Assembly: GCA_017303555.1 (NCBI GenBank)
Contig: JAFLCN010000001.1
Span: 248,001 to 312,000, forward strand
Source: Planctomycetota bacterium
GTDB taxonomy: Bacteria; Planctomycetota; Phycisphaerae; Phycisphaerales; UBA1924
Direction of reading: 5' to 3'
Length of the DNA: 64,000 nucleotides
Shown: in pieces, positions 7,513-15,365 of the stretch
How positions within the stretch are numbered: position 1 is the stretch's first letter
Layout: each line of letters begins with the position of its first letter
Notes under the pieces: model-generated
Databases searched by the model: none
What the model saw: only the letters and a program-made list of their open reading frames with translations
Told to the model about the DNA's origin: nothing
Translations under genes and position numbers: made by a program

Positions 7513-9633
7513 TCACTCTTCGTCGGTCCGAAGCTTGGCGACAACGGAGAAATCTTCGAGCGTTGTGGTGTCCTGGGTGATCTTCTCGACGCCGGAGGCG
7601 ACGTCTCGGAGGAGCCTTCGCATGATTTTGCCGCTGCGGGTTTTGGGGAGACCCTCCGCGAAGCGGATCTGATCCGGCTTGGCGAGCGCTCCGACCTCTT
7701 TGGCAACGTGCGCGGTCAGTTCGGCTCGAAGCTTGTCGTCGGGCTGTCGCCCCGGATTCTCCTTCGCCCACGCGGCCTTGAGCGTCACGAAGGCGACAAT
7801 GCCGTTCCCCTTGATCTCGTGGGGCACCCCCACCACCGCCGCCTCGGCGACGGCGCCGTGGCTGACAAGTGCGCTCTCGACTTCCATCGTGCCCAGCAGG
7901 TGGCCGCTGACCTTGATGACGTCGTCCACGCGGCCCTGAACCCAGAAATATCCGTCCTCATCACGGCGTGCTCCGTCGGCACTGAAGTAGTACGGAGTTC
8001 CGGTCTTGGGGTCCTTGATGCGTCCCCAGTAGTTGCTGATGAACCGCTCGCGATTGCCGTACACGCCCCGCAGCATTCCGGGCCAGGGCTTGCGGATTAC
8101 GAACAACCCGCCCTTGTTCGCGCCGAGCTCTTCGCCCGCCTCGTTCACGATCGCGGCGTCGATGCCGACCATTGGCAGCGTACACGAACCCGGTTTCGTC
8201 GGCGTCGCCCCCGGCAACGGAGTGACAACGTGACCACCGGTTTCGGTTTGCCAATAGGTATCCACGATCGGGCACCTCTTCTTGCCGATCGTCTCGTGAT
8301 ACCAGATCCATGCTTCGGGGTTGATCGGTTCACCGACGCTTCCGAGCACGCTCAGGCTCGACATGTCGTACTTGTCGGGCCACTCGGTCCCCCACTTCAT
8401 GAACGTGCGGATCGCCGTGGGCGCTGTGTAGAACTGCGTGACCTTGTGGCGACTGATGATGTCCCAGAAGCGGCCGTTGTCGGGGAAGTTCGGCGCACCC
8501 TCGTACAGAAGCGTCGGGATGCGATTGGTGAGAAGGCCGTACAACACGTACGAGTGCCCGGTGATCCAGCCGATGTCGGCGCTGCACCAGAAGAGCTGGC
8601 CGGAATCGGGAACAAGATTGAACGTGATGCGGGCCGTGGTGTTGACGTAGGTGAGGTATCCGCCGGTGGTGTGCACGATGCCCTTTGGCTTGCCGGTGCT
8701 GCCGCTGGTGTAGAGCAGGAAGAGCATGTCCTCGCTGTCCATGGATTCGCACGGGCAGGCGCTGGAGACACGCTCGACGATCTCGTGCCACCAGTGGAAC
8801 TTCGTGCGGGAATGCGCCGAGGCCGCGCGGATCGAAGCCGGCACGGTTCCCGACTCGAAACGATGGCTCGGAGCCTCGTGCCCGGTGCGTTTCAGCACGA
8901 GAACATGCTCGATCGCGTGATCCTTTTCCGCGAGCTGCTTCACCGCTTCTTCGACGTTCTTCTGGAGCGGCACAACTTCGCCCCGGCGATAACCCCCGTC
9001 GGCGGTAATGATGACTCTCGAATTCGCGTCGATCGCCCGCTCGCTGATCGCGTGCGGCGCAAAGCCGCCGAAAATCACCGAGTGTGCCGCGCCGATTCGC
9101 GCACATGCCAGGATCGCCACGGCCAACTCCGGAACCATGGGCATGTAGATCGTGACGACGTCGCCCCGCTTCACACCCAGTTCCTTGAGCGCGTTGCCGA
9201 CCCGGCTCGTCTGTTCCTCGAGTTCGCGGTAGGTCACGCGCCGGATCTCGGGCTCGTGCGCGTACGCGCTGCCGGGCGCGGGGTGCGACGTGCGCGGATT
9301 GACCGGCTCACCTTCCCACACCAGCGCGCACTCATCGCCATGTCCCGACTGCACATGACGGTCGACGCAGTTGTAGCAGGCGTTCAGTTTGCCGCCAACG
9401 AACCACTTCGCATCCGGCGGGTTCCAGTCGAGCACGTGATCCCAGTGCTTGAACCAGGAAAGCCGCTGTGCTTCTTCGGCCCAGAAGGCGTCGGGGTGCT
9501 GGATGGAGCGGGCGTGGAGTTTTTTGTACGCATCGAGCGATTCAACGTGCCACTTTTCAAAGCCGACACTCTCCGCGAGCGGGGGCTGGAACTTGCGGGA
9601 CTCTTTCAGAAGCGTTTGGACGTTGTCGCTCAT
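7513..9633 (-). CDS. acs: Acetyl-CoA synthetase (AMP-forming)
   Basis: 706 residues. Converts acetate, ATP and CoA to acetyl-CoA through acetyl-AMP in the cytoplasm. YTSGSTGKPKGIVHTTGGYL is the P-loop-like ATP signature, YWQTETGG the AMP-binding motif, GRVDDVIKVSGHLLGTMEVE the hinge region, and PKTRSGKIMRR holds the catalytic, acetylation-regulated Lys. It is about 50 residues longer than the usual 650, mainly through an insertion before FHWWHEIV (about residues 260-280) and another near YWGRIKDPKTG. The GHLLGTME segment differs from the usual GHRLGTAE. It heads a two-gene transcript with the lipoprotein and is divergent from the HAF-repeat gene. Confidence 0.95.
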   Translation of the reverse strand: MSDNVQTLLKESRKFQPPLAESVGFEKWHVESLDAYKKLHARSIQHPDAFWAEEAQRLSWFKHWDHVLDWNPPDAKWFVGGKLNACYNCVDRHVQSGHGDECALVWEGEPVNPRTSHPAPGSAYAHEPEIRRVTYRELEEQTSRVGNALKELGVKRGDVVTIYMPMVPELAVAILACARIGAAHSVIFGGFAPHAISERAIDANSRVIITADGGYRRGEVVPLQKNVEEAVKQLAEKDHAIEHVLVLKRTGHEAPSHRFESGTVPASIRAASAHSRTKFHWWHEIVERVSSACPCESMDSEDMLFLLYTSGSTGKPKGIVHTTGGYLTYVNTTARITFNLVPDSGQLFWCSADIGWITGHSYVLYGLLTNRIPTLLYEGAPNFPDNGRFWDIISRHKVTQFYTAPTAIRTFMKWGTEWPDKYDMSSLSVLGSVGEPINPEAWIWYHETIGKKRCPIVDTYWQTETGGHVVTPLPGATPTKPGSCTLPMVGIDAAIVNEAGEELGANKGGLFVIRKPWPGMLRGVYGNRERFISNYWGRIKDPKTGTPYYFSADGARRDEDGYFWVQGRVDDVIKVSGHLLGTMEVESALVSHGAVAEAAVVGVPHEIKGNGIVAFVTLKAAWAKENPGRQPDDKLRAELTAHVAKEVGALAKPDQIRFAEGLPKTRSGKIMRRLLRDVASGVEKITQDTTTLEDFSVVAKLRTDEE

Positions 9634-9861
9634 GGTGGCTCAACAAAAAGGGTGTTGCAGTGGAATTTCGAACCTGGCCGATCCGCAACTCTCGCGGGCG
9701 GGGGAACGACAGAATAACCCAAACCCTGCCATGAATCGCCGCCAACGCGTCGGACGGGGCCCAAACAGCGTGATCCGACGCATTTTTTGATTGTGAGCAG
9801 CGAGGAATCTGGGAGAATGGACCAGACAAAGCAGGGGCAAAGACGCCCCATGGAGCAGTTC

Positions 9862-11808
9862 ATGAGTACGCGCATGATCCGGGTCGGCGCTCTTGTGTCG
9901 TTGGCTTCGGTTGCCTCCGGGCAAACCATCACGAGCATCGGGGTGTTGCCGGGCGACACTATCTCAAAGGCATGGGCGCTGAGCACGAACGGCGCGACCG
10001 TGGTCGGATTGAGCCGCACGGCTTCGACCAACGGCACGGCGGTGCGCTGGAGCGGCAACGTGCTGAGCAGCCTCGGCTACCTCGGCACGGGCACAAATTC
10101 GGAAGCGCAGGGCGTGTCACCGAACGGGTTGATCGTGTCGGGCTATGCCAACGACAACGTGAACGGCAACATGGCGTTCAAGTGGGCCAGCCCCGGGCCG
10201 ATGATCGCGCTCACCGCGGCGCCGTCGTTTCTGCAGCAGAACGCCGCCACCGGAATTGACGCGACGGGCTCGAAACTCGTGGGCACATACAACGTGATCG
10301 CCGGCCTTGGCGTTTATCCGCGTGCCGCGCTCTGGACTGGATCCGGTCTGACGACGCTCAGCGCGCAGGCCGGTTCGATCGCCTCGGTCGCCAGCAGAAT
10401 TACGCCCGACGGGCAGTACATCGTCGGCGATTTCGGCCCGGGCGTGGGATTCCTCGGCAACAACTACAACCCGATCGCGCGCGTGTGGACGAACCCAACG
10501 ACGTGGTTCACCGTCGGAACGCTCGCGGGGGGAACGTGGTCCACCGGCGTCGCGATCAGCGACGACGGACAGGTCGTTTCGGGCACGGGCGACAACGGCG
10601 TCGCGAGCCAGCGCGCGTACCGCTGGACCAGCGCCGGGATCGAGGACCTGGGCGTTCTTCCCAATACCCAGCCGCTCACCGGATGGTCCCGCACGCACGC
10701 CATGACGCCGGACGGCCTGGTCATCGTCGGTGCGGGCTCGATGGACATGACACTCTCGAACCGCGCCGCGATGATCTCGAGCGGAGCGGGCCTGCAAAAC
10801 CTCAACGACTACCTGCCGACCGTCGGCGTGAACCTGGCCGGTTGGAGCCTTTGGGAGACCACCGGGGTCAGCGCGGACGGAACCGTGCTCTGCGGCAACG
10901 GCGCTTTCCTCGGCCAGGAGCGCGGCTGGATCGTCCGCGATATTCCGTCGGTCTGCGCGCCCAAGCTCTACGAGAACTCTTCCGCACCCGCCGAATTCTG
11001 CGCGGGCGGATTCGGCTTTCTCAGCGTCACCGCTCTCGCGGCACATCCCTCCGTCAGCCTGCATTACCAGTGGTACAAAAAGGTCGGGCACACGCTCATT
11101 CCGATCTTCAACGGCTGGACCGGCGGCGGCTCGTTCATCGGTGGCGCTCAATCTCCCTTCATGACGTTCAATCCCGGCTATGCCGATGTCGCAGGAAACT
11201 ACTTCTGCATCGTGAGTGGCGGTTGCACCGACACCGCCTCACCGATCTGGAGTGTGACGGTCCACACCGGCCTGCCGATCCCCGGGCCCAATCCGCTGCC
11301 GCTCTCGATCTGCCCGCCCGGCGGAGGCGGCTGGACCGTGACCGGCCAGGTTCCGGCGAACGGCCCGTACTCGTACCAGTGGTACTTCGAAAGCCCGGTC
11401 AACAGCAACAACTGGCTCCCCCTGGTGAACGGGCCTTCGGTGCTCTCGTTCGGGGTTGCGGGCGGCATCGTGAGCGGCGCGAACACGCCCGCGTTCCAGA
11501 TCGTCGCGGCGCCGAGCATGACGCTGAAGGCGGCGCATTCCACGCGGTATATCTGCCGCGTGTCGAACACCTGCGGCTACACCGACAGCGCGCCCGGGGA
11601 ACTCAAGATCTGCATCGGCGATACCAACTGCGACGGCATGGTCGAGGACGGCGACTTTGTTGACTTCGCGACCGCCTACGCCATCTTTGATTGCGAAGAT
11701 CCGAACATGCCGCCCGGCTGCCCCGCCGACATGAACGGCGACGGCTACGTGGATGACGCGGACTTTGTGCTCTTTTCGAGCGCGTATGACAGCTTCGCCT
11801 GCCCGTGA
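9862..11808 (+). CDS. HAF-repeat, Ig-like secreted protein with dockerin-like C-terminus
   Basis: 648 residues. The ATG at 9862 has GGAG seven bases upstream and begins a signal peptide (IRVGALVSLASVASG). Residues about 20-370 contain repeats of the HAF/extracellular beta-propeller type: ALSTNGATVVGLS, GVSPNGLIVSGYA, ISDDGQVVSGTG, MTPDGLVIVGAG, VSADGTVLCGNG. Residues about 375-590 hold Ig-like segments with YQWYKK and YQWYFE and paired Cys. The C-terminus is the two-loop dockerin-like module (CIGDTNCDGMVEDGDF then CPADMNGDGYVDDADF, ending FACP). Probably a surface or extracellular structural or adhesive protein. No enzymatic motif is visible. Confidence 0.8.
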   Translation: MSTRMIRVGALVSLASVASGQTITSIGVLPGDTISKAWALSTNGATVVGLSRTASTNGTAVRWSGNVLSSLGYLGTGTNSEAQGVSPNGLIVSGYANDNVNGNMAFKWASPGPMIALTAAPSFLQQNAATGIDATGSKLVGTYNVIAGLGVYPRAALWTGSGLTTLSAQAGSIASVASRITPDGQYIVGDFGPGVGFLGNNYNPIARVWTNPTTWFTVGTLAGGTWSTGVAISDDGQVVSGTGDNGVASQRAYRWTSAGIEDLGVLPNTQPLTGWSRTHAMTPDGLVIVGAGSMDMTLSNRAAMISSGAGLQNLNDYLPTVGVNLAGWSLWETTGVSADGTVLCGNGAFLGQERGWIVRDIPSVCAPKLYENSSAPAEFCAGGFGFLSVTALAAHPSVSLHYQWYKKVGHTLIPIFNGWTGGGSFIGGAQSPFMTFNPGYADVAGNYFCIVSGGCTDTASPIWSVTVHTGLPIPGPNPLPLSICPPGGGGWTVTGQVPANGPYSYQWYFESPVNSNNWLPLVNGPSVLSFGVAGGIVSGANTPAFQIVAAPSMTLKAAHSTRYICRVSNTCGYTDSAPGELKICIGDTNCDGMVEDGDFVDFATAYAIFDCEDPNMPPGCPADMNGDGYVDDADFVLFSSAYDSFACP

Positions 11809-11810
11809 AT

Positions 11811-12644
11811 TCAGCCCGTTCGATCGGCCTTGCCGCCAAGAGGCGCGCGTGAGGGTTCGCCGTCCGCACGCGGATAGTCGCGGGGTGTGGCGCTGCGCTT
11901 TTCGAGAATCACGATCCGGCCGGTCGGTGTCTGGAGCGTCTCGACATGCACGACCTTCAACAGGTGCAGCGCCCGCTCGGCTTCGGCCAGCTCTTCGCCG
12001 GCTTTTTCACCCTTGATGAGCAGCACGCTGCCGCCGATTCTGCACAAGGGTGCCGTGAGTTCGACAAGCGTTGCAAGGCGACCGACCGCCCGCGCAACCA
12101 CCGCGTCGTACGCCTCGCGATGCCCGCCCGAATGGGTGACCGTTCCGAACTTGTCCGCCCGTTCGCCCCGGTCGTGACCGACTCGCTCCGATCGACCCTG
12201 CAGCACAACGGTGTTCTTCAGCCCGACGCGCCCGACGACCTGCGTGAGAAAATCGCACTTCTTCGCGGTTGCTTCGAGAAGCGTGAACTTGAGGTGGGGC
12301 ATGGCGATTGCCAGCGGGATTCCGGGCAGGCCGCCCCCGCTTCCCACATCGATCACGCGTGCGCCTTCCGGAAACTCGGCGAGCGCGGGCAGCAGCGTCA
12401 GCGAATCGAGGATGTGCCGACGCCACGCCTCCGTTTCGTCGCGCACGGCAGTCAGATTCTGCGTTTGGTTCGCCTTCATCAACAGCGCAAGGTACAGGCC
12501 CAGACCGGCGACTTCAGCCGCTTCGAGCTCGATGCCCAAGTCCTTGGCGCCGCTCACAAATTCCGCGGGGGGCGCGAGCGCGACGACGTCCGCCTTGCTG
12601 ACATCAAGCTTCGCGCGGTTCTGGTTTGGTTGATCGGGCTTCAC
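11811..12644 (-). CDS. rsmG: 16S rRNA (guanine-527-N7)-methyltransferase RsmG
   Basis: 277 residues. VIDVGSGGGLPGIPLAI is the SAM-binding motif I of RsmG/GidB, LLEATAKKCDFL follows as motif II, and VVARAVGRLATLVEL and VLLIKGEKAGEEL give the family-specific later motifs; the C-terminus has YPRADGEPSRAPL in the usual TPxxYPRxxG position. It methylates G527 of 16S rRNA. The start is GTG at 12644, overlapping the stop of the RodA-like gene as GTGA, so translation is probably coupled. The N-terminus carries a 20-residue extension compared with E. coli RsmG. Confidence 0.94.
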   Translation of the reverse strand: MKPDQPNQNRAKLDVSKADVVALAPPAEFVSGAKDLGIELEAAEVAGLGLYLALLMKANQTQNLTAVRDETEAWRRHILDSLTLLPALAEFPEGARVIDVGSGGGLPGIPLAIAMPHLKFTLLEATAKKCDFLTQVVGRVGLKNTVVLQGRSERVGHDRGERADKFGTVTHSGGHREAYDAVVARAVGRLATLVELTAPLCRIGGSVLLIKGEKAGEELAEAERALHLLKVVHVETLQTPTGRIVILEKRSATPRDYPRADGEPSRAPLGGKADRTG

Positions 12645-13876
12645 TCGTCGTCAGAGTATTCAAAGCTCTTGCGTTGCGGCAGCCTCGACTGGCGGACACT
12701 CACAGAAAACACAAGCCCCACCATCAACCAGCTCGCGATCAGGCTCGATCCGCCGTAGGAAACAAAGGGAAGGGTGACCCCCACGATCGGGAGGAGTCCC
12801 ACATTCATCGCGATATTGACGATCGCCTGGGTCGCGACAAAGGTCGAAAGCCCCACCACGATCAGCCTCCCGAACGGCTCTTTCGCGAGCGCCGCCGTGA
12901 GCAGCGCCCCCATCATCCAGAGTCCGTACAAGCCAATGATCGCCGCCCCGCCCAGCAGCCCGTACCGGTTCACCAGCACCGAATAGATCATGTCCGTGTG
13001 GCGCTCCGGCAGGCGGCTGAAATGAACCAGAGCCCTCGACCGCTCCTCCACCGTGCCCGAGATTCCTCCTGCGCCCACGAGCGACTGCGCCGTGATGGGC
13101 TGAAAATTGATGTCCTGATCGAGCTGCTTGTTCCCCTGGATCTGCGCGAGCAAGCCGTTGATGCGCTGCTTCTGGTGAGGCTTGAGGAGGGGGTAGCTCA
13201 GAGGCGCTGCCATGGCCGCGGCGACCACAATGAGTATCAGGTGCCGCTTCTTCGCACCCGCTGCGAGCAGCATCGCAAAGAGCGCCGGCACGAACATCAT
13301 CGCGCTGCCGAGATCGGGCTGCAGTGTGATCAACGCGATCGGAATCCCCGCGATGATCGCCGGTGGGATCAGGCCGCCTGGCCGGCGGTGATTGCTCCGG
13401 AAACGCAGGTAGTTTGCCAGCACGAGAACGAACGCGATCTTCGCCAGTTCGCTCGGCTGGATATCAAAGACGCCGAGATTGATCCACCCGCGCGCGCCGT
13501 TCCGCGGGCGCACGATCGATTCGGGCACTCCCGGAACAAGCAGGAAAATCAGAAGCCCCAGCACCAGGACCGAGATACCCATCGCGATGTAGCTCAGCCA
13601 GCGATAGTCGGGGAGCGCGATCAGAACCGCCCCCATCAGCCCGACCCCGAGCAGGATGAGCTGCTTAACCGCAACAGGATCCAGCCCCGCGCCCGGATCA
13701 CCCCGGAGCTGGCGCGCAAGATCGATGCCGTACACGCCAAGCAGCGAAAGCGCGATCGAACTCAGCACCGTCAGCCACGCCGGATTGGTCGGCCGCACCA
13801 CAGCCTTGAACGCATCCCACGCCCCCGCCCGTGAAGGAGAGCCGGCAAGCACAATCTGGTTCAGGGTTCGGGGCAC
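12641..13876 (-). CDS. rodA: RodA/FtsW-type peptidoglycan polymerase (SEDS)
   Basis: 411 residues and about ten membrane helices. SEDS landmarks are in order: NGARGWINLGVFDIQPSELAK, ITLQPDLGSAMMF, RHTDMIYSVLVNRYGLLGG, and VGVTLPFVSYGGSSL. The short N-terminus and the spacing favour RodA (elongation) over FtsW, but FtsW cannot be fully excluded because no mre or dcw genes adjoin. SEDS proteins polymerise glycan strands from lipid II with a cognate class B PBP. The start is GTG at 13876. It is unusual to see it coupled to rsmG. The bactofilins at the left end could act on the same wall-building process, but there is no direct evidence. Confidence 0.88.
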   Translation of the reverse strand: MPRTLNQIVLAGSPSRAGAWDAFKAVVRPTNPAWLTVLSSIALSLLGVYGIDLARQLRGDPGAGLDPVAVKQLILLGVGLMGAVLIALPDYRWLSYIAMGISVLVLGLLIFLLVPGVPESIVRPRNGARGWINLGVFDIQPSELAKIAFVLVLANYLRFRSNHRRPGGLIPPAIIAGIPIALITLQPDLGSAMMFVPALFAMLLAAGAKKRHLILIVVAAAMAAPLSYPLLKPHQKQRINGLLAQIQGNKQLDQDINFQPITAQSLVGAGGISGTVEERSRALVHFSRLPERHTDMIYSVLVNRYGLLGGAAIIGLYGLWMMGALLTAALAKEPFGRLIVVGLSTFVATQAIVNIAMNVGLLPIVGVTLPFVSYGGSSLIASWLMVGLVFSVSVRQSRLPQRKSFEYSDDE

Positions 13877-13987
13877 GAAGCAGAGCCTAAGGGGTTCGTT
13901 GCGGACAGTTCCAAGCGCCGGGTGAATTGAGCGATCCGCCGGCCAGTTCGGCGGCCAGCCGTTCGCAGATCGGCCTTCCCGGCTCTT

Positions 13988-14752
13988 TCACTTCACAGGC
14001 ATCGGATCGAGCTTCAGATCGACAAGCCCCGCCTGCCTTGCGGCCTCTTCCGCCGCCTCGCGCGTCATGGCCCCGAGCTCGACCAGGGCGGTCAGTGCCG
14101 CGAGCTGCTCCGCCCGCTTCTTGCTCTGCCCCCAGGCCTCGGGAAACCGCCGGCCACCGATGTCCACGCAGACCTTGAAGCACTTGCTGTGGTCCGGGCC
14201 CTTTTCGTCCAGAACCGGGTACGACGGCAGCCCCGACCCGATCGCCTGGGCGTGCTGCTGGAGGAAGCTCTTGAAGTTCTGCTGGTGGCTGCTTGCCGCG
14301 GCACGCTGGATCAGCGGATCGACCAGCGGAGCCAGAAACTTATTCGCGGCCTCGAGCCCCGCGTCGAGGAAAACGGCCGCGATGACGGCTTCGAACGCCG
14401 CGGCGGCAAGTGACGAAGGCTGCTCGCCACCTTTCATGCCCTTGCCGAGCCGCAGACAGGCCGGCAACCCCATCTCCTTGGCGATCGCGGCACAGCTCTG
14501 GCGGCTGACAACCATCGACTTGATCTTGGTCATCTCGCCTTCGAGCATCGCCGGAAAATGGGTGAAGACCCGCTCACAGACAACCATGCCCAGTACGGCA
14601 TCGCCCAGAAACTCCATCCGTTCATTGGATTCGACGCGGGCGTCCACCAGCGACGCGTGCATGAGTGCGCGATCCAGCAAAAGCGGATTGGCGAAGTGAT
14701 GGCCGATGCGCTGTTCGAGCCTGTTGCGTGTGTTGTCATCCATCGGGGCCAT
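13988..14752 (-). CDS. rnc: Ribonuclease III
   Basis: 254 residues. SNERMEFLGDAVLGMVV is the RNase III signature with the catalytic Glu/Asp, and FEAVIAAVFLDAG is the second active-site block. Residues about 170-235 form a double-stranded RNA-binding domain ending in GQSKKRAEQLAALTALVEL. It processes rRNA precursors and other double-stranded RNA. The ATG at 14752 was chosen because GGAG lies nine bases upstream; the TTG at 14758 would fall in that spacer. It is transcribed away from rpmH, with a 406-base gap between the two starts. Confidence 0.95.
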   Translation of the reverse strand: MAPMDDNTRNRLEQRIGHHFANPLLLDRALMHASLVDARVESNERMEFLGDAVLGMVVCERVFTHFPAMLEGEMTKIKSMVVSRQSCAAIAKEMGLPACLRLGKGMKGGEQPSSLAAAAFEAVIAAVFLDAGLEAANKFLAPLVDPLIQRAAASSHQQNFKSFLQQHAQAIGSGLPSYPVLDEKGPDHSKCFKVCVDIGGRRFPEAWGQSKKRAEQLAALTALVELGAMTREAAEEAARQAGLVDLKLDPMPVK

Positions 14753-15158
14753 CTGCAAACGCTCCGGGTGAAAGCACCCAGCATCGAAAACGCGCGAGCG
14801 AATGCTCGGCGATCTCTCTCACGAAACGCGTTCGGCAGCGATGGCTCGACGGTCGTCGCAGCCCTCTGCACCTCCTCACAAGGTCCAGAGTCTGGCAGAC
14901 GGCCAGCGAGCCGGTCGCTCCCGATTGCCCGCCAAAAGACGGACGCACGACCAGCGGCCCCTCTCCTCGGGGCCGACCCCATCGTATCGAAAGAGGGCCA
15001 CCTCACCAAGAAAAAAGCGCGAATATGCCAAACAAATTCCAATCAGCCGAGCCGGCCGACTGGAGCGAAGGCGGTTGTCGGGCTATCGTCTTGGCCCAGA
15101 AAAATCGCTCGATCAGGCCGTCCCGGTCACGGACGGATGAAGGGCTGGAAGGCAAGCC
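14753..15158. other. Gene-free divergent spacer between rnc and rpmH
   Basis: About 400 bases separating the starts of rnc (minus) and rpmH (plus). I see no convincing coding frame of its own, no clear hairpin and no -35/-10 pair that stands out, although promoters for both genes should lie here. The plus-strand leader of rpmH would be long if transcription began near the more A-rich part around 15000-15050. Confidence 0.5.
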
Positions 15159-15299
15159 ATGCATTACCCACACCGCACCAGCCGTATCAAGCGCAAGCGA
15201 GCGATCGGATTCCGCGCCCGCATGAAGTCCACGCACGGCCGCAAGATGATGAACCGCAAGCGCCGCGTCGGCCGCAGCTTGAACGTCGCCGACAAGTAG
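15159..15299 (+). CDS. rpmH: 50S ribosomal protein L34
   Basis: 46 residues. The short basic sequence HRTSRIKRKRAIGFRARM followed by KSTHGRKMMNRKRRVGRS matches L34, whose hallmark is RxxRxxGFRxRMxTxxGRxxLxxRRxxGR. The ATG at 15159 is preceded by GGAAGG (15147-15152). The residue right after Met is His-Tyr-Pro rather than the usual Lys-Arg-Thr-Tyr, but the core is intact. L34 is normally followed by rnpA and yidC near dnaA; here the next gene is an unrelated convergent one, so the classic cluster is broken. The gene is easily missed because of its size. Confidence 0.93.
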   Translation: MHYPHRTSRIKRKRAIGFRARMKSTHGRKMMNRKRRVGRSLNVADK

Positions 15300-15365
15300 T
15301 CGCGCCCGCTCCCGGGACTCTTCTTTTCGAACGCCGTTCCGGAACGTCTGGCCCCGAAGGCTCGG

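Noticed and set aside
7708..9717. Long open frame (669 codons) on the plus strand antisense to acetyl-CoA synthetase
   Set aside because: It lies wholly opposite a well-conserved gene, has Arg/Val-rich composition typical of an antisense shadow in GC-rich DNA, and has no recognisable domain.
9634..9861. Regulatory repeats between acs and the HAF-repeat gene
   Set aside because: Only ordinary GC-rich sequence; no inverted or direct repeat long enough to claim.
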